A stretch of 12,100 nucleotides of DNA, taken from the NCBI GenBank assembly GCA_964413825.1, contig CAYPTS010000063.1, positions 1-12,100 of the forward strand, in the 5' to 3' direction. The translations under genes were made by a program, and so were the position numbers. Shown here piece after piece: positions 1 to 5,722 of the stretch. Every line of letters begins with the position of its first letter. Position 1 is the stretch's first letter. The DNA is from JAFGKM01 sp964413825. GTDB lineage: Bacteria; Ratteibacteria; UBA8468; B48-G9; JAFGKM01. The notes under the pieces are model-generated. The model was not told the origin of the DNA and did no database searches. It was given only the letters and a program-made list of their open reading frames with translations.

Positions 1-77
1 TTATATATGGCATTGGTTATTTTCTGCGCTTCGAACTTCACTGTCTCACCGTTCCTTTTTTTAATCCTGTCGAACAT
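1..77 (-). CDS. ATP-cone protein, N-terminal fragment (probable ribonucleotide reductase, 5' end only)
   Basis: Only the first 25 codons lie in the window; the gene runs off the left edge. The translation contains KKRNGETVKFEAQKITNAI, a close match to the ATP-cone domain, which binds ATP/dATP and allosterically controls ribonucleotide reductases. An ATP cone at the very N-terminus fits a reductase large subunit, class III (NrdD) or class II. It argues against NrdR, where a zinc ribbon comes first. The ATG at 77 follows a GGGGG Shine-Dalgarno (85-89) at 7 nt spacing, and a strong promoter lies upstream (130-158). The ATP cone is clear, but the reductase class is inference because the catalytic part is outside the window. 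Confidence 0.68.
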   Translation of the reverse strand, partial: MFDRIKKRNGETVKFEAQKITNAIY

Positions 78-99
78 TTTTTGTCCCCCGGGTTTTAGG

Positions 100-114
100 T
101 TGTAACGATTACAA
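100..114. promoter_or_regulatory. 15-bp palindrome in the leader of the ATP-cone gene
   Basis: TTGTAACGATTACAA has perfect 6-bp arms around a 3-bp centre. It lies between the predicted transcription start (about 123) and the start codon (77) of the ATP-cone gene, a position suited to a repressor operator. It does not match the NrdR box. No regulator is identified, and a short AT-rich palindrome can occur by chance. Confidence 0.3.
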
Positions 115-129
115 GAATTTATTTATTAC

Positions 130-158
130 ATTCTACTTCCGATTTTTTTTCCTGTCAA
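130..158 (-). promoter_or_regulatory. Sigma-70-type promoter of the ATP-cone gene
   Basis: On the minus strand TTGACA (158-153) and TAGAAT (135-130) are separated by 17 bp: a perfect -35, a 5/6 -10 and ideal spacing. Predicted transcription starts near 123, giving a leader of about 45 nt that contains the palindrome at 100-114 and the Shine-Dalgarno. Confidence 0.65.
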
Positions 159-205
159 ATCTCTTTTTTTTTTATTATATCCCAAATAAAAAAAAGTCAA
201 AAAAA

Positions 206-227
206 ATTTCTGGGCAATTTCTGGGCA
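206..227. repeat. 11-bp perfect tandem duplication
   Basis: ATTTCTGGGCA occurs twice head to tail (206-216 and 217-227). It lies upstream of the possible rsfS promoter. It could be a slippage product or a pair of binding sites; nothing further supports either. Confidence 0.7.
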
Positions 228-231
228 GATG

Positions 232-260
232 TTTCGCTTTGGACAATATTGCAGTACAAT
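232..260 (+). promoter_or_regulatory. Possible promoter of rsfS
   Basis: TACAAT at 255-260 is a good -10 (5/6). The -35 17 bp upstream is poor (TTTCGC, 232-237). Transcription would start near 267, so the message would carry the whole composite repeat (288-423) as its 5' leader. No better candidate exists between the two divergent genes. Confidence 0.3.
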
Positions 261-287
261 TAAGAAAAGGGAAGTTTAAAATCAACG

Positions 288-423
288 CCCCTCACGGCTT
301 GTCATTGCGAGGAGCCTGCCCCGTTCTACGGGGTGGAGCGAGGAAGCAATCTCGTATTAAGGTTGCGATTGCCGCGCAGAAAACGCTCGCAATGGCAAAA
401 AGGGTCGGTTCGGGGAAATGAGG
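288..423 (+). repeat. Long, composite copy of the SD-carrying repeat (contains a REP-like palindrome)
   Basis: The left end CCCCTCAC (288-295) and right end GGTTCGGGG (407-415) plus ATGAGG (418-423) match the ends of the 39-nt repeats at 3359-3397 and 6785-6823. Here the ends are separated by about 100 bp of REP-like palindrome instead of about 10 nt. As in the short copies, the right end supplies the ribosome binding site of the next gene (GAGG, 420-423, for rsfS). CCTCA (290-294) is complementary to TGAGG (419-423), and CCCC (288-291) to GGGG (412-415), so the element ends could pair in RNA. Confidence 0.6.
299..398. repeat. REP/MITE-like palindromic repeat
   Basis: The ends TTGTCATTGCGAG (299-311) and CTCGCAATGGCAA (386-398) are inverted repeats with one mismatch. 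An inner hairpin CCCCGT-TCT-ACGGGG lies at 319-333, followed by GAGGAAGCAATCTC. This arrangement is the familiar extragenic palindrome seen in many bacterial genomes (GTCATTGCGAG...GAAGCAATCTC...CTCGCAATGAC). It contains no protein-coding signal; the short frame through it is spurious. Confidence 0.82.
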
Positions 424-432
424 TAAGACATT
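418..432 (+). promoter_or_regulatory. Ribosome binding site and ATT start of rsfS
   Basis: GAGG (420-423) stands 6 nt before ATT (430-432). The only in-frame ATG upstream (418-420) is followed by AGG and the stop TAA (424-426), so it cannot start the protein. Downstream candidates are CTG (442), spaced 18 nt from GAGG, and TTG (496), which would remove conserved residues. ATT is therefore the best-supported start. Confidence 0.5.
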
Positions 433-744
433 AATACGAGACTGAAAAAAATAACGGCAATTCTGGAAGATAAGAAAGCGGAAGACGTAAGAATTTTGCA
501 CGTAGGAAAGCAGACGTGGATTGCAGACTATTTCGTAATAGCTTCCGGAAATTCCACCGTACATGCGAAAACGCTCGCCGATACGCTTCTTGAGGAATTC
601 GAGGATGCGCCTGTTTCCGTTGACGGTATCAAAACCGGTAAGTGGATACTGCTCGATTACGCGGAGATAATGGTGCACATCTTTCTGCCGGAAACAAGGG
701 AATTTTATAAACTCGAGAAACTCTGGGCGGACACTGCCGCATAA
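430..744 (+). CDS. rsfS: Ribosomal silencing factor RsfS (Iojap/YbeB family)
   Basis: RsfS binds ribosomal protein uL14 on the large subunit and blocks subunit joining when nutrients are scarce. The frame carries the family pattern throughout: KKAEDV near the N-terminus, ADYFVIASGNS, then GKWILLDYAEIMVHIF and FYKLEKLW. From the ATT at 430 the protein is 104 aa, the normal size for the family. Starting at TTG 496 would give 82 aa and cut off the conserved KAEDV region. The gene sits directly behind the composite repeat, which supplies its Shine-Dalgarno. Its usual neighbours (nadD, obgE) are absent. It converges on the HAMP gene, with one base between the stop codons. Family assignment is firm; the start codon is less so. 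Confidence 0.9.
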   Translation: MNTRLKKITAILEDKKAEDVRILHVGKQTWIADYFVIASGNSTVHAKTLADTLLEEFEDAPVSVDGIKTGKWILLDYAEIMVHIFLPETREFYKLEKLWADTAA

Positions 745-745
745 A

Positions 746-1186
746 TCAGGCGTTTTCTTTGTTAGTCTTCTCTATCACCCTGTTCAGGGCGTCGGCAACG
801 GATTTGAAAAAATCCTTCTTTCTAAGTTTTATCGGGTTGACTTTTTTTCCTTCCGCAATCTCATTAAGGGTCTTCTCCATCCGGAACATGGGACCCGCTA
901 TCCGGTGAAGGTAATACACCGCCAATATAAACGCAAAAACCATCACTGCCAGGAATAAAATCCCGATGCGCTTCATCAGGAGAAGATTTATGGCCTTCAC
1001 TATCTCGTACGCCTGGATCAATCCTCCCATGGATTCCAATTGTCCCAGTATGGTATTGAGCGTTATGTAATAGGTGGCCATCCCGACAACCATTATTCCT
1101 ATAAGCAGGAGATATACGGTAATGCCGGAATAGACAAACTGTAGCGGTTTGTTTATCAGGTATTTCTTACGTCGTTTTTTCTGCAT
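746..1186 (-). CDS. Two-TM HAMP-domain membrane protein without output domain
   Basis: The protein has 146 aa. A basic N-terminus (KKRRKK) is followed by TM1 at about residues 17-41, an extracytoplasmic loop of about 30 residues, TM2 at about 72-94, and a HAMP-like segment at about 92-139 beginning HRIAGPMFRMEK. HAMP domains pass conformational signals from membrane helices to an output domain, but the chain ends just after the HAMP with no kinase, cyclase or methyl-accepting region. It may act on a separate partner. It lies 9 bp behind the pseudopilin gene, with a GAGGTGA Shine-Dalgarno before the ATG, so the two probably form an operon. HAMP is inferred from pattern; function is unknown. 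Confidence 0.78.
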   Translation of the reverse strand: MQKKRRKKYLINKPLQFVYSGITVYLLLIGIMVVGMATYYITLNTILGQLESMGGLIQAYEIVKAINLLLMKRIGILFLAVMVFAFILAVYYLHRIAGPMFRMEKTLNEIAEGKKVNPIKLRKKDFFKSVADALNRVIEKTNKENA

Positions 1187-1194
1187 AATTCACC

Positions 1195-1917
1195 TCACTG
1201 GAAATTGGGATATATGTTGGAACGCCAGATAATATCCCGGTCAAATTCCTTTCCGCCTTCTTTTTTATTCTTCCCGTAACTGCCGACTATAAAATATTTA
1301 TCGGTAGGAACGCTGCTCGAAGATATGTTTATAATCAGAAACTCTCCCGGCTTGCTTCTCACCCGCGACGACATATTGTTATAGTCCAGCAGGGTAATAT
1401 CCTTTTCTATTATCTGAGGCTGAGGCTTTTTCTTGAATTCGCTTTCATGCACCACCTCAACACCGTTGATATATATGTCGCACGCCGTCACCCCGTAGTT
1501 TTCAACACGCAAAAGAGCGGGTCCCCCGTTGGTTTCAAATGAATACGTATATGTAACGGGCTTACCGTGCTCCCTGGGCAAAGGCGGCGAACTAAACAGG
1601 GTCGTAGGCGGTATCTCGTAAAAATACGGAGAACCCCAGGGGTCGAGAGGAACTGCACTGGCATAAAAGCCGTCCCATCCCTTTTCCTGAAGAACAGGTG
1701 CGGACTCCATGGCAAGATGCTGAAGAAATGCCGGGTAGTAACCGGTATCGTCCTTGACGGTTTCAAGAAGAAGCGCCAGCTGCGCTATCTGCGCTTTTGC
1801 GCTGACAATTTTTGCTTTTTGCGCAACGTTACCCGCAAGTTGCATACTTATCGCGGCAAGAACAACGATTATAGCTATCCCCACCACAAGTTCCAACAAT
1901 GCCATACCCTTTTTCAT
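1195..1917 (-). CDS. GspG-like pseudopilin with inserted accessory domain
   Basis: Pseudopilins form the short periplasmic pilus of type II secretion systems. The 240-aa protein begins MKKGMALLELVV, a type III prepilin signal: peptidase cut after Gly4, Glu9 at mature position 5, then a hydrophobic helix to about residue 30. VPLDPWGSPY (89-98) is the GspG core motif. The C-terminal GspG loop is also visible: GSYGKNKKEGG...DRDIIW at about 212-231. Between the two, about residues 128-205 hold an extra domain (ALLRVEN, INGVEVV, IIEKDITLL, SKPGEFLIINI) not found in ordinary pseudopilins of about 140-150 aa. The ATG at 1917 is chosen over a start 45 nt upstream because it begins the signal sequence and follows GGGTG. 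No other secretion gene is nearby. Confidence 0.85.
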   Translation of the reverse strand: MKKGMALLELVVGIAIIVVLAAISMQLAGNVAQKAKIVSAKAQIAQLALLLETVKDDTGYYPAFLQHLAMESAPVLQEKGWDGFYASAVPLDPWGSPYFYEIPPTTLFSSPPLPREHGKPVTYTYSFETNGGPALLRVENYGVTACDIYINGVEVVHESEFKKKPQPQIIEKDITLLDYNNMSSRVRSKPGEFLIINISSSSVPTDKYFIVGSYGKNKKEGGKEFDRDIIWRSNIYPNFQ

Positions 1918-1932
1918 TGTCTTCACCCTTTT

Positions 1933-1962
1933 ATTGTACCAACGGCAAGCTCCTTTTGTCAA
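1933..1962 (-). promoter_or_regulatory. Promoter of the pseudopilin-HAMP operon
   Basis: On the minus strand TTGACA (1962-1957) and TACAAT (1938-1933) are separated by 18 bp. The perfect -35 overlaps the -35 of the divergent phosphomannomutase promoter by five bases. The start codon at 1917 lies 15 nt past the -10, so the leader is very short, although a GGGTG ribosome site is present. Confidence 0.62.
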
Positions 1963-1983
1963 TTGTCCGTAATAATGTATAAT
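1956..1983 (+). promoter_or_regulatory. Promoter of the phosphomannomutase operon, predicted leaderless
   Basis: TTGTCA (1956-1961), a 16-bp spacer and a consensus TATAAT (1978-1983) precede the ATG (1992) by only 8 nt. Transcription would start at or within two bases of the start codon. No Shine-Dalgarno exists. The promoter at 5723-5750 has identical spacing. Confidence 0.62.
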
Positions 1984-1991
1984 AAAAACAT

Positions 1992-3344
1992 ATGAAGGTA
2001 AACAGAAAAATATTCAGGGAATACGACATACGGGCTATTTACGAAGAAGACCTGAAAGGCGACCTGCCTTATTACCTTGGCAGGAGTTTCGGAACTATTG
2101 TGAAGCGCGCGGGCAAAAAAAACGTCTGCACCGGCGGGGATAACAGGTTTACCACTCCCGAAATCAAGGAAAAACTCATCAAGGGCATTCTGGAAACCGG
2201 TTGCGACGTAACCGATACAGGCATCGTTCCCACGCCGGTTCTGTACTTTGCCGTGCATAAATATAATTTTGACGCAGGGGTCATGGTTACCGCGAGCCAT
2301 AACCCTCCGGAATTCAACGGGTTCAAGATGGTCGTCGGGAATAAAAGCCTCTACGGTAAAGAAATACAGCAGGCGGCGGGTTTGATTGAAAAGGATGATT
2401 TCGAAACCGGAAACGGCCGTTTTTTTCAAAAAGACGCATCGCAGGACTATATGAACCTTATGCTCGAAAGATTCAGGTTCAAAAAGAAACTGCGGGTTGC
2501 CGTTGATACCGGAAACGGCACCCTGGGACCTCTTCTGGTTCCCCTTTTTGAAAAACTGGGCATCGATTTCATTCCGCTGTACACCGACAGCGACCCGTCG
2601 TTCCCCAACCATTTGCCCGACCCTGTTGTTCCGGAAAATCTCAAAGACCTGATAAAAACCGTTACCGGCAACAACCTTGACATAGGGCTGGGCTACGACG
2701 GCGACGGGGACAGGCTGGGAGTGGTCGACGAGAACGGCGGAATCCTGTGGGGCGACCAGTTGCTAATCATCTATGCGCGGGAAATCTTAAAAAAACACCA
2801 GGGCGCAAAAATTATTTTTGACGTCAAATGCACCAGGGCGCTTGAAGAGGAAATTGAGAAGGCGGGTGGAATTCCGGTAATGTGGAAAACCGGCCACTCC
2901 CTGATAGAAGACAAGATGCAGGCCGAAAAAGCGCCGCTTGCCGGGGAGCTTTCCGGACACCTGTATTTTGCGGACGATTACTACGGATACGACGATGCGG
3001 TCTACGCATCCCTGCGCCTGCTGGAGATACTGGATAATACTGGCAGGAAAACGTCATCGCTCCTTGATGAGGTAAAAAAATATCATTCGACTCCGGAAAT
3101 ACGTATCGAAGTGCCTGATGAGAAGAAATTCACGGCAGTTGAAAACATAAAAAAGTTTTTTGCCGAAACAGACAACAGGATTTCCGGTATCGACGGAGTA
3201 AAGGTCTTCTTTCCCGAAGGATGGGCGCTGGTAAGGGCATCGAACACCCAGCCTGCGCTGGTAGTACGCATGGAAGCCGATAACGGAGAATCTCTAAAAA
3301 GAATAAAAACGGGGTTCCTTGAAACTATCAAGAAATTTGTTTAA
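1992..3344 (+). CDS. Phosphomannomutase/phosphoglucomutase (ManB/AlgC type)
   Basis: The enzyme interconverts hexose 6-phosphate and hexose 1-phosphate through a phosphoserine and supplies precursors for nucleotide sugars and envelope glycans. The 450-aa protein shows all four alpha-D-phosphohexomutase signatures: TASHNPPEFNGFK with the phospho-accepting Ser102; the Mg-binding loop DGDGDR (236-241); the sugar-recognition loop GELSGH (318-323, GEMSGH in most members); and the phosphate-binding loop RASNTQP (415-421). The N-terminus, KIFREYDIRAI, is typical of bacterial PMM/PGM. The length is normal. The ATG at 1992 has no Shine-Dalgarno but lies right behind a consensus promoter. It heads a four-gene plus-strand group. 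Whether mannose or glucose phosphate is preferred cannot be read from the sequence. Confidence 0.95.
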   Translation: MKVNRKIFREYDIRAIYEEDLKGDLPYYLGRSFGTIVKRAGKKNVCTGGDNRFTTPEIKEKLIKGILETGCDVTDTGIVPTPVLYFAVHKYNFDAGVMVTASHNPPEFNGFKMVVGNKSLYGKEIQQAAGLIEKDDFETGNGRFFQKDASQDYMNLMLERFRFKKKLRVAVDTGNGTLGPLLVPLFEKLGIDFIPLYTDSDPSFPNHLPDPVVPENLKDLIKTVTGNNLDIGLGYDGDGDRLGVVDENGGILWGDQLLIIYAREILKKHQGAKIIFDVKCTRALEEEIEKAGGIPVMWKTGHSLIEDKMQAEKAPLAGELSGHLYFADDYYGYDDAVYASLRLLEILDNTGRKTSSLLDEVKKYHSTPEIRIEVPDEKKFTAVENIKKFFAETDNRISGIDGVKVFFPEGWALVRASNTQPALVVRMEADNGESLKRIKTGFLETIKKFV

Positions 3345-3358
3345 TTGAAAAACATTTG

Positions 3359-3397
3359 CCCCTCACAGTAAAAGACGGAGGTTCGGGGTGAAGGAGG
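3359..3397 (+). repeat. 39-nt SD-carrying repeat, short copy 1
   Basis: The repeat runs CCCCTCAC - AAAAGAC - GAGGTTCGGGG - AAGGAGG. It matches the copy at 6785-6823 in 34 of 39 positions. It begins 14 nt after the phosphomannomutase stop and ends in AAGGAGG (3391-3397), which is the ribosome binding site of the small gene starting at 3402. CCTC (3361-3364) can pair with GAGG (3378-3381), or alternatively with the GAGG inside the Shine-Dalgarno. Confidence 0.8.
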
Positions 3398-3401
3398 CAC
3401 G

Positions 3402-3605
3402 ATGCAATGCCCGTTACGTCTCAAGTCCCAAAAACGACCGTTAGGAGAAGCAACCTTCGGCGTGCCTGAGTTCGTGGAAGACTTTGACATATGCATCAAG
3501 GAACATTGCTCCTGGTGGGATGCTAAAAAAGAATGCTGCATCATGGTCCATCTAAGTTCGATTCAGGAAAGCCTTGCGGCTCTTGCGGAAAACAAAAAAA
3601 CGTAA
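3402..3605 (+). CDS. Small Cys-rich protein (possible metal-binding)
   Basis: The product has 67 aa. The central part, CIKEHCSWWDAKKECC (31-46), has cysteines spaced C-x4-C-x8-CC with an aromatic WW pair, followed by a helical tail rich in Leu and Ala (SLAALAEN). I have a general impression of similar short CxxxxC-(A/S)WW-D-containing proteins in uncultured bacteria, but cannot name a family. The ATG follows a perfect AAGGAGG, supplied by the 39-nt repeat, at 4 nt. The stop is 20 nt before the TlpA-like gene. The cysteines could bind zinc or an Fe-S cluster, or be substrates of the neighbouring thioredoxin; neither is shown. Confidence 0.68.
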   Translation: MQCPLRLKSQKRPLGEATFGVPEFVEDFDICIKEHCSWWDAKKECCIMVHLSSIQESLAALAENKKT

Positions 3606-3625
3606 TGTACTACAGGGAGGGTATA

Positions 3626-4096
3626 ATGAGAAAAAACATCATGGCATTGCTTTGCTGCATTTTCATGTTTACCGCCTGCACAAAAGCGGAAGTGTCAAAA
3701 GCACCGGATTTCTCGCTGAAAGACCTAAAGGGAAGCACGGTAAAACTCTCCGATTACGCGGGCAAGGTGGTTATCCTCAACTTCTGGGCGACGTGGTGCC
3801 CCCCGTGCAAAACGGAACTGCCTGATTTTGTAAAATTTTACGACTCTAACTGCAATAATGGGATTGAAATCATAGGGATTGCCGTAGGGAGCAAGCCGGA
3901 GGAAGTAAAAAAGATGGCGGAGGAATACAAGATAACCTATCCGTTATGTATAAGCGACGGCAAGGTAGAGTCGCTATACGGCGGCGTCAGGTTTGTCCCC
4001 ACGACTGTCATAATAGACAGAAAAGGCAATATAAAAATGAAAAAAACAGGGGCGCTGTCCGAAGAAGAACTTAAAAAAATCGTGAAAGGGCTCTAA
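3626..4096 (+). CDS. TlpA/ResA-like thioredoxin-fold lipoprotein
   Basis: The protein (156 aa) is a membrane-anchored thiol-disulfide oxidoreductase of the TlpA/AhpC-TSA type. An N-terminal lipoprotein signal ends in the lipobox FTAC (lipidated Cys18). The catalytic motif WCPPC (Cys58, Cys61) sits in FWATWCPPC, and the cis-proline loop is FVPTT (Pro125). APDFSLKDLKG at the start of the mature domain is typical of the family. The CPPC motif and lipoprotein anchor suggest reduction of extracytoplasmic disulfides, for example in cytochrome c maturation, but no partner genes are here. The ATG at 3626 follows GGGAGG (3615-3620) at 5 nt and starts the signal peptide; the frame is open further upstream but without a better start. 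Confidence 0.92.
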   Translation: MRKNIMALLCCIFMFTACTKAEVSKAPDFSLKDLKGSTVKLSDYAGKVVILNFWATWCPPCKTELPDFVKFYDSNCNNGIEIIGIAVGSKPEEVKKMAEEYKITYPLCISDGKVESLYGGVRFVPTTVIIDRKGNIKMKKTGALSEEELKKIVKGL

Positions 4097-4103
4097 CCGA
4101 AAA

Positions 4104-4958
4104 ATGAATTTCATCAATCCCTTCGCGATGGAAGGCATCTGGTACAAGGGCAATCTGCATACTCACACGAACAATTCTGACGGACAGTACTCCCCTGAAG
4201 AAATATGCAGAATTTACAGGAAAGCAGGATACGATTTCCTGTGTATCACCGACCACAACCGGATAACGACAGCGGAAGGACCGGACGGGCTGACGCTTTT
4301 GCGCGGCGCCGAAATCAACACCGGCTACACCCACATAGTTGCCGTAGGCCTGAAAGAAAAATTCAGCCCGGAAGGAATGTCCAACCGGCAGATTATTGAC
4401 GAGGTAAACCGCCAGGAGGCGATATCCGTAATCGCCCATCCCTACTGGAGCAACCTGACGGCAGCCGACCTCGTGGAACTGCAGGGGTATGCAGGCATAG
4501 AGGTATACAACCACCTGTGCAACAACCTCATGGGCAAAGGATATTCCACGGTGCATTTTGACGGAGTTTTGCAGGCAGGAAGAAGAATTCTCGGCTTTGC
4601 CTCTGACGACGCACATTCGAAAAAAGACCTCACCACCGGGTTTATAATGGTAAAATCTCCCTCGAAAGAAAAAAAAGACCTGTTTACTTCAATAAAGAAC
4701 GGCTTTTTTTACGCTTCAACCGGCGTTATTATAAAGGACTTTCAGGTTGACCAACATTCCGGAACCGTCAAAATAAGATTTTCCCCGGCGGTGACGGTCG
4801 ATTTTATCGCATTGACTCCCGCGGGAGAGAGAATTACCGCCGGTACGGACGAAATGGAATACGCTGAATACCGGATAAAGGGAAACGAAAAATACCTGCG
4901 GATAGAAATAACGGATAAAAACAACAGGAAGGCGTGGGTCAACCCGATGTTTCTTTAA
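4104..4958 (+). CDS. PHP-domain metal-dependent phosphoesterase
   Basis: The protein (284 aa) contains the PHP metal site: NLHTHT with His19 and His21, ITDHN with Asp50 and His51, GAE (Glu70), IAHP (His112) and SDDAH (Asp168 to His171). Stand-alone PHP proteins hydrolyse phosphoesters such as 3',5'-bisnucleotides or histidinol phosphate; the substrate here is not evident. The PHP part covers about residues 14-205. The remaining 80 residues look beta-rich and resemble the C-terminal sandwich of other stand-alone PHP proteins. It starts 7 nt after the TlpA-like gene with no clear Shine-Dalgarno, so it probably depends on read-through translation. Met9 is a less likely alternative start. Its last 20 bases overlap the convergent epimerase gene. 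Confidence 0.9.
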   Translation: MNFINPFAMEGIWYKGNLHTHTNNSDGQYSPEEICRIYRKAGYDFLCITDHNRITTAEGPDGLTLLRGAEINTGYTHIVAVGLKEKFSPEGMSNRQIIDEVNRQEAISVIAHPYWSNLTAADLVELQGYAGIEVYNHLCNNLMGKGYSTVHFDGVLQAGRRILGFASDDAHSKKDLTTGFIMVKSPSKEKKDLFTSIKNGFFYASTGVIIKDFQVDQHSGTVKIRFSPAVTVDFIALTPAGERITAGTDEMEYAEYRIKGNEKYLRIEITDKNNRKAWVNPMFL

Positions 4959-5706
4959 AAATCCCTGTCCATACCCGTAGAAGCGAACCGCCCAGAAACC
5001 TTACCGCCATTTCTTCGGGCAGTGTCAACAGATTCCTGTCGGGCAGTTCGGGCGCCACGGGTCCGTCATAGTGGATTTCCGCAAGTGCGCTTAAAAATCC
5101 TGCAAGGTCGACAACCCCTGTCTCGCCCGGAAGATACATTCCGGTTTTATCGACGCTTACGTCTCCGAGCCGGACATAAACCACCCTGTCTTTAGAAATC
5201 TTTTTCAAGTCTTCCACGCTTCCGCCGGACAGATGCCAGCGCCGTGCATTCAGAACCAGTCCCGCATCTTCCATATCGGCGTTACAGCCGCCGGGACAGT
5301 CCAGAGCAACCGTACATCCGTCTTTTTTGAGAAGTTTTGTCAGAAAGGCAAATCTTTCCCTGCAAAGATTTGCTCTTGTTTTATCCGGCGATGCGCCGCC
5401 CGCGACAAGAACGCGTAAAACGTTTATTTCTTTTGCCGTACGCACATACCTCTCAAGATTCTTCATGCCTTCCGCGTAAACATCTTCTTCCGCATCAACG
5501 GCAAAAGGCAGTGTCCATGCCCCGGCCTTCAGGTTGAAAGAATCTATCATTCCCTTTACGTAAGCAGGGGAATATTTTTCCAGAAGGGCGGTCGCTTCTT
5601 TAATGTCAATGTCAACGCCCTCAAATCCCCCGACGGACGCCAGCCGAAGCTTCTCCCTCAACCCGGTACCCTCGCTGAATATTCCCAGCGACATATTTTT
5701 GTACAT
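4939..5706 (-). CDS. Sugar phosphate isomerase/epimerase-type TIM barrel (xylose isomerase-like)
   Basis: The 255-aa protein follows the AP-endonuclease-2/xylose isomerase-like TIM-barrel pattern: GGFEGVDIDI at strand 1-2, WTLPFAV near 64, LRVLVAGG near 97, VALDCPGG near 133, WHLSGGSVEDL near 157, VYVRLGDV near 176 and DGPVAPELPD near 214. Most members use Glu, Asp, His and Glu to hold a divalent metal. Here I read Asp136 where Glu is usual, Asn153 where Asp is usual, and Arg179 at the position often taken by His in a V-H-x-x-D motif. His158, Asp182 and Glu220 remain. The true activity may differ from that of the classical enzymes. Start ATG 5706 follows GGGGAG at 4 nt. The gene stands alone. 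Confidence 0.85.
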   Translation of the reverse strand: MYKNMSLGIFSEGTGLREKLRLASVGGFEGVDIDIKEATALLEKYSPAYVKGMIDSFNLKAGAWTLPFAVDAEEDVYAEGMKNLERYVRTAKEINVLRVLVAGGASPDKTRANLCRERFAFLTKLLKKDGCTVALDCPGGCNADMEDAGLVLNARRWHLSGGSVEDLKKISKDRVVYVRLGDVSVDKTGMYLPGETGVVDLAGFLSALAEIHYDGPVAPELPDRNLLTLPEEMAVRFLGGSLLRVWTGIFKETSG

Positions 5707-5722
5707 TTTTCTCCCCGTTCTT

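Larger units (their letters stand above)
159..287. other. AT-rich non-coding stretch between divergent genes
   Basis: This stretch has a run of about ten T, then A8 and A7 runs, with no credible coding frame. Facing T and A runs could pair weakly, but there is no GC stem, so I do not call a terminator. It contains the 11-bp tandem duplication and a possible weak promoter for rsfS, listed separately. Confidence 0.5.

Noticed and set aside
159..210. T-run and A-runs as a bidirectional terminator
   Set aside because: No GC-rich stem joins them; AT pairing alone is too weak.
239..421. 60-aa open frame on the plus strand
   Set aside because: It starts at a non-ATG codon and consists mostly of repeat sequence (288-421).
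288..423. Riboswitch in front of rsfS
   Set aside because: The structure is explained by a REP-like palindrome and repeat ends; no known ligand-binding core is recognisable.
292..678. 128-aa open frame on the minus strand
   Set aside because: It runs through the REP-like repeat and antisense to rsfS.
1959..2612. 217-aa open frame on the minus strand
   Set aside because: It lies antisense to the certain phosphomannomutase gene, has no recognisable motif, and covers the shared promoter region.
4071..4616. 181-aa open frame on the minus strand
   Set aside because: It is antisense to the PHP gene, with no motif or ribosome site.
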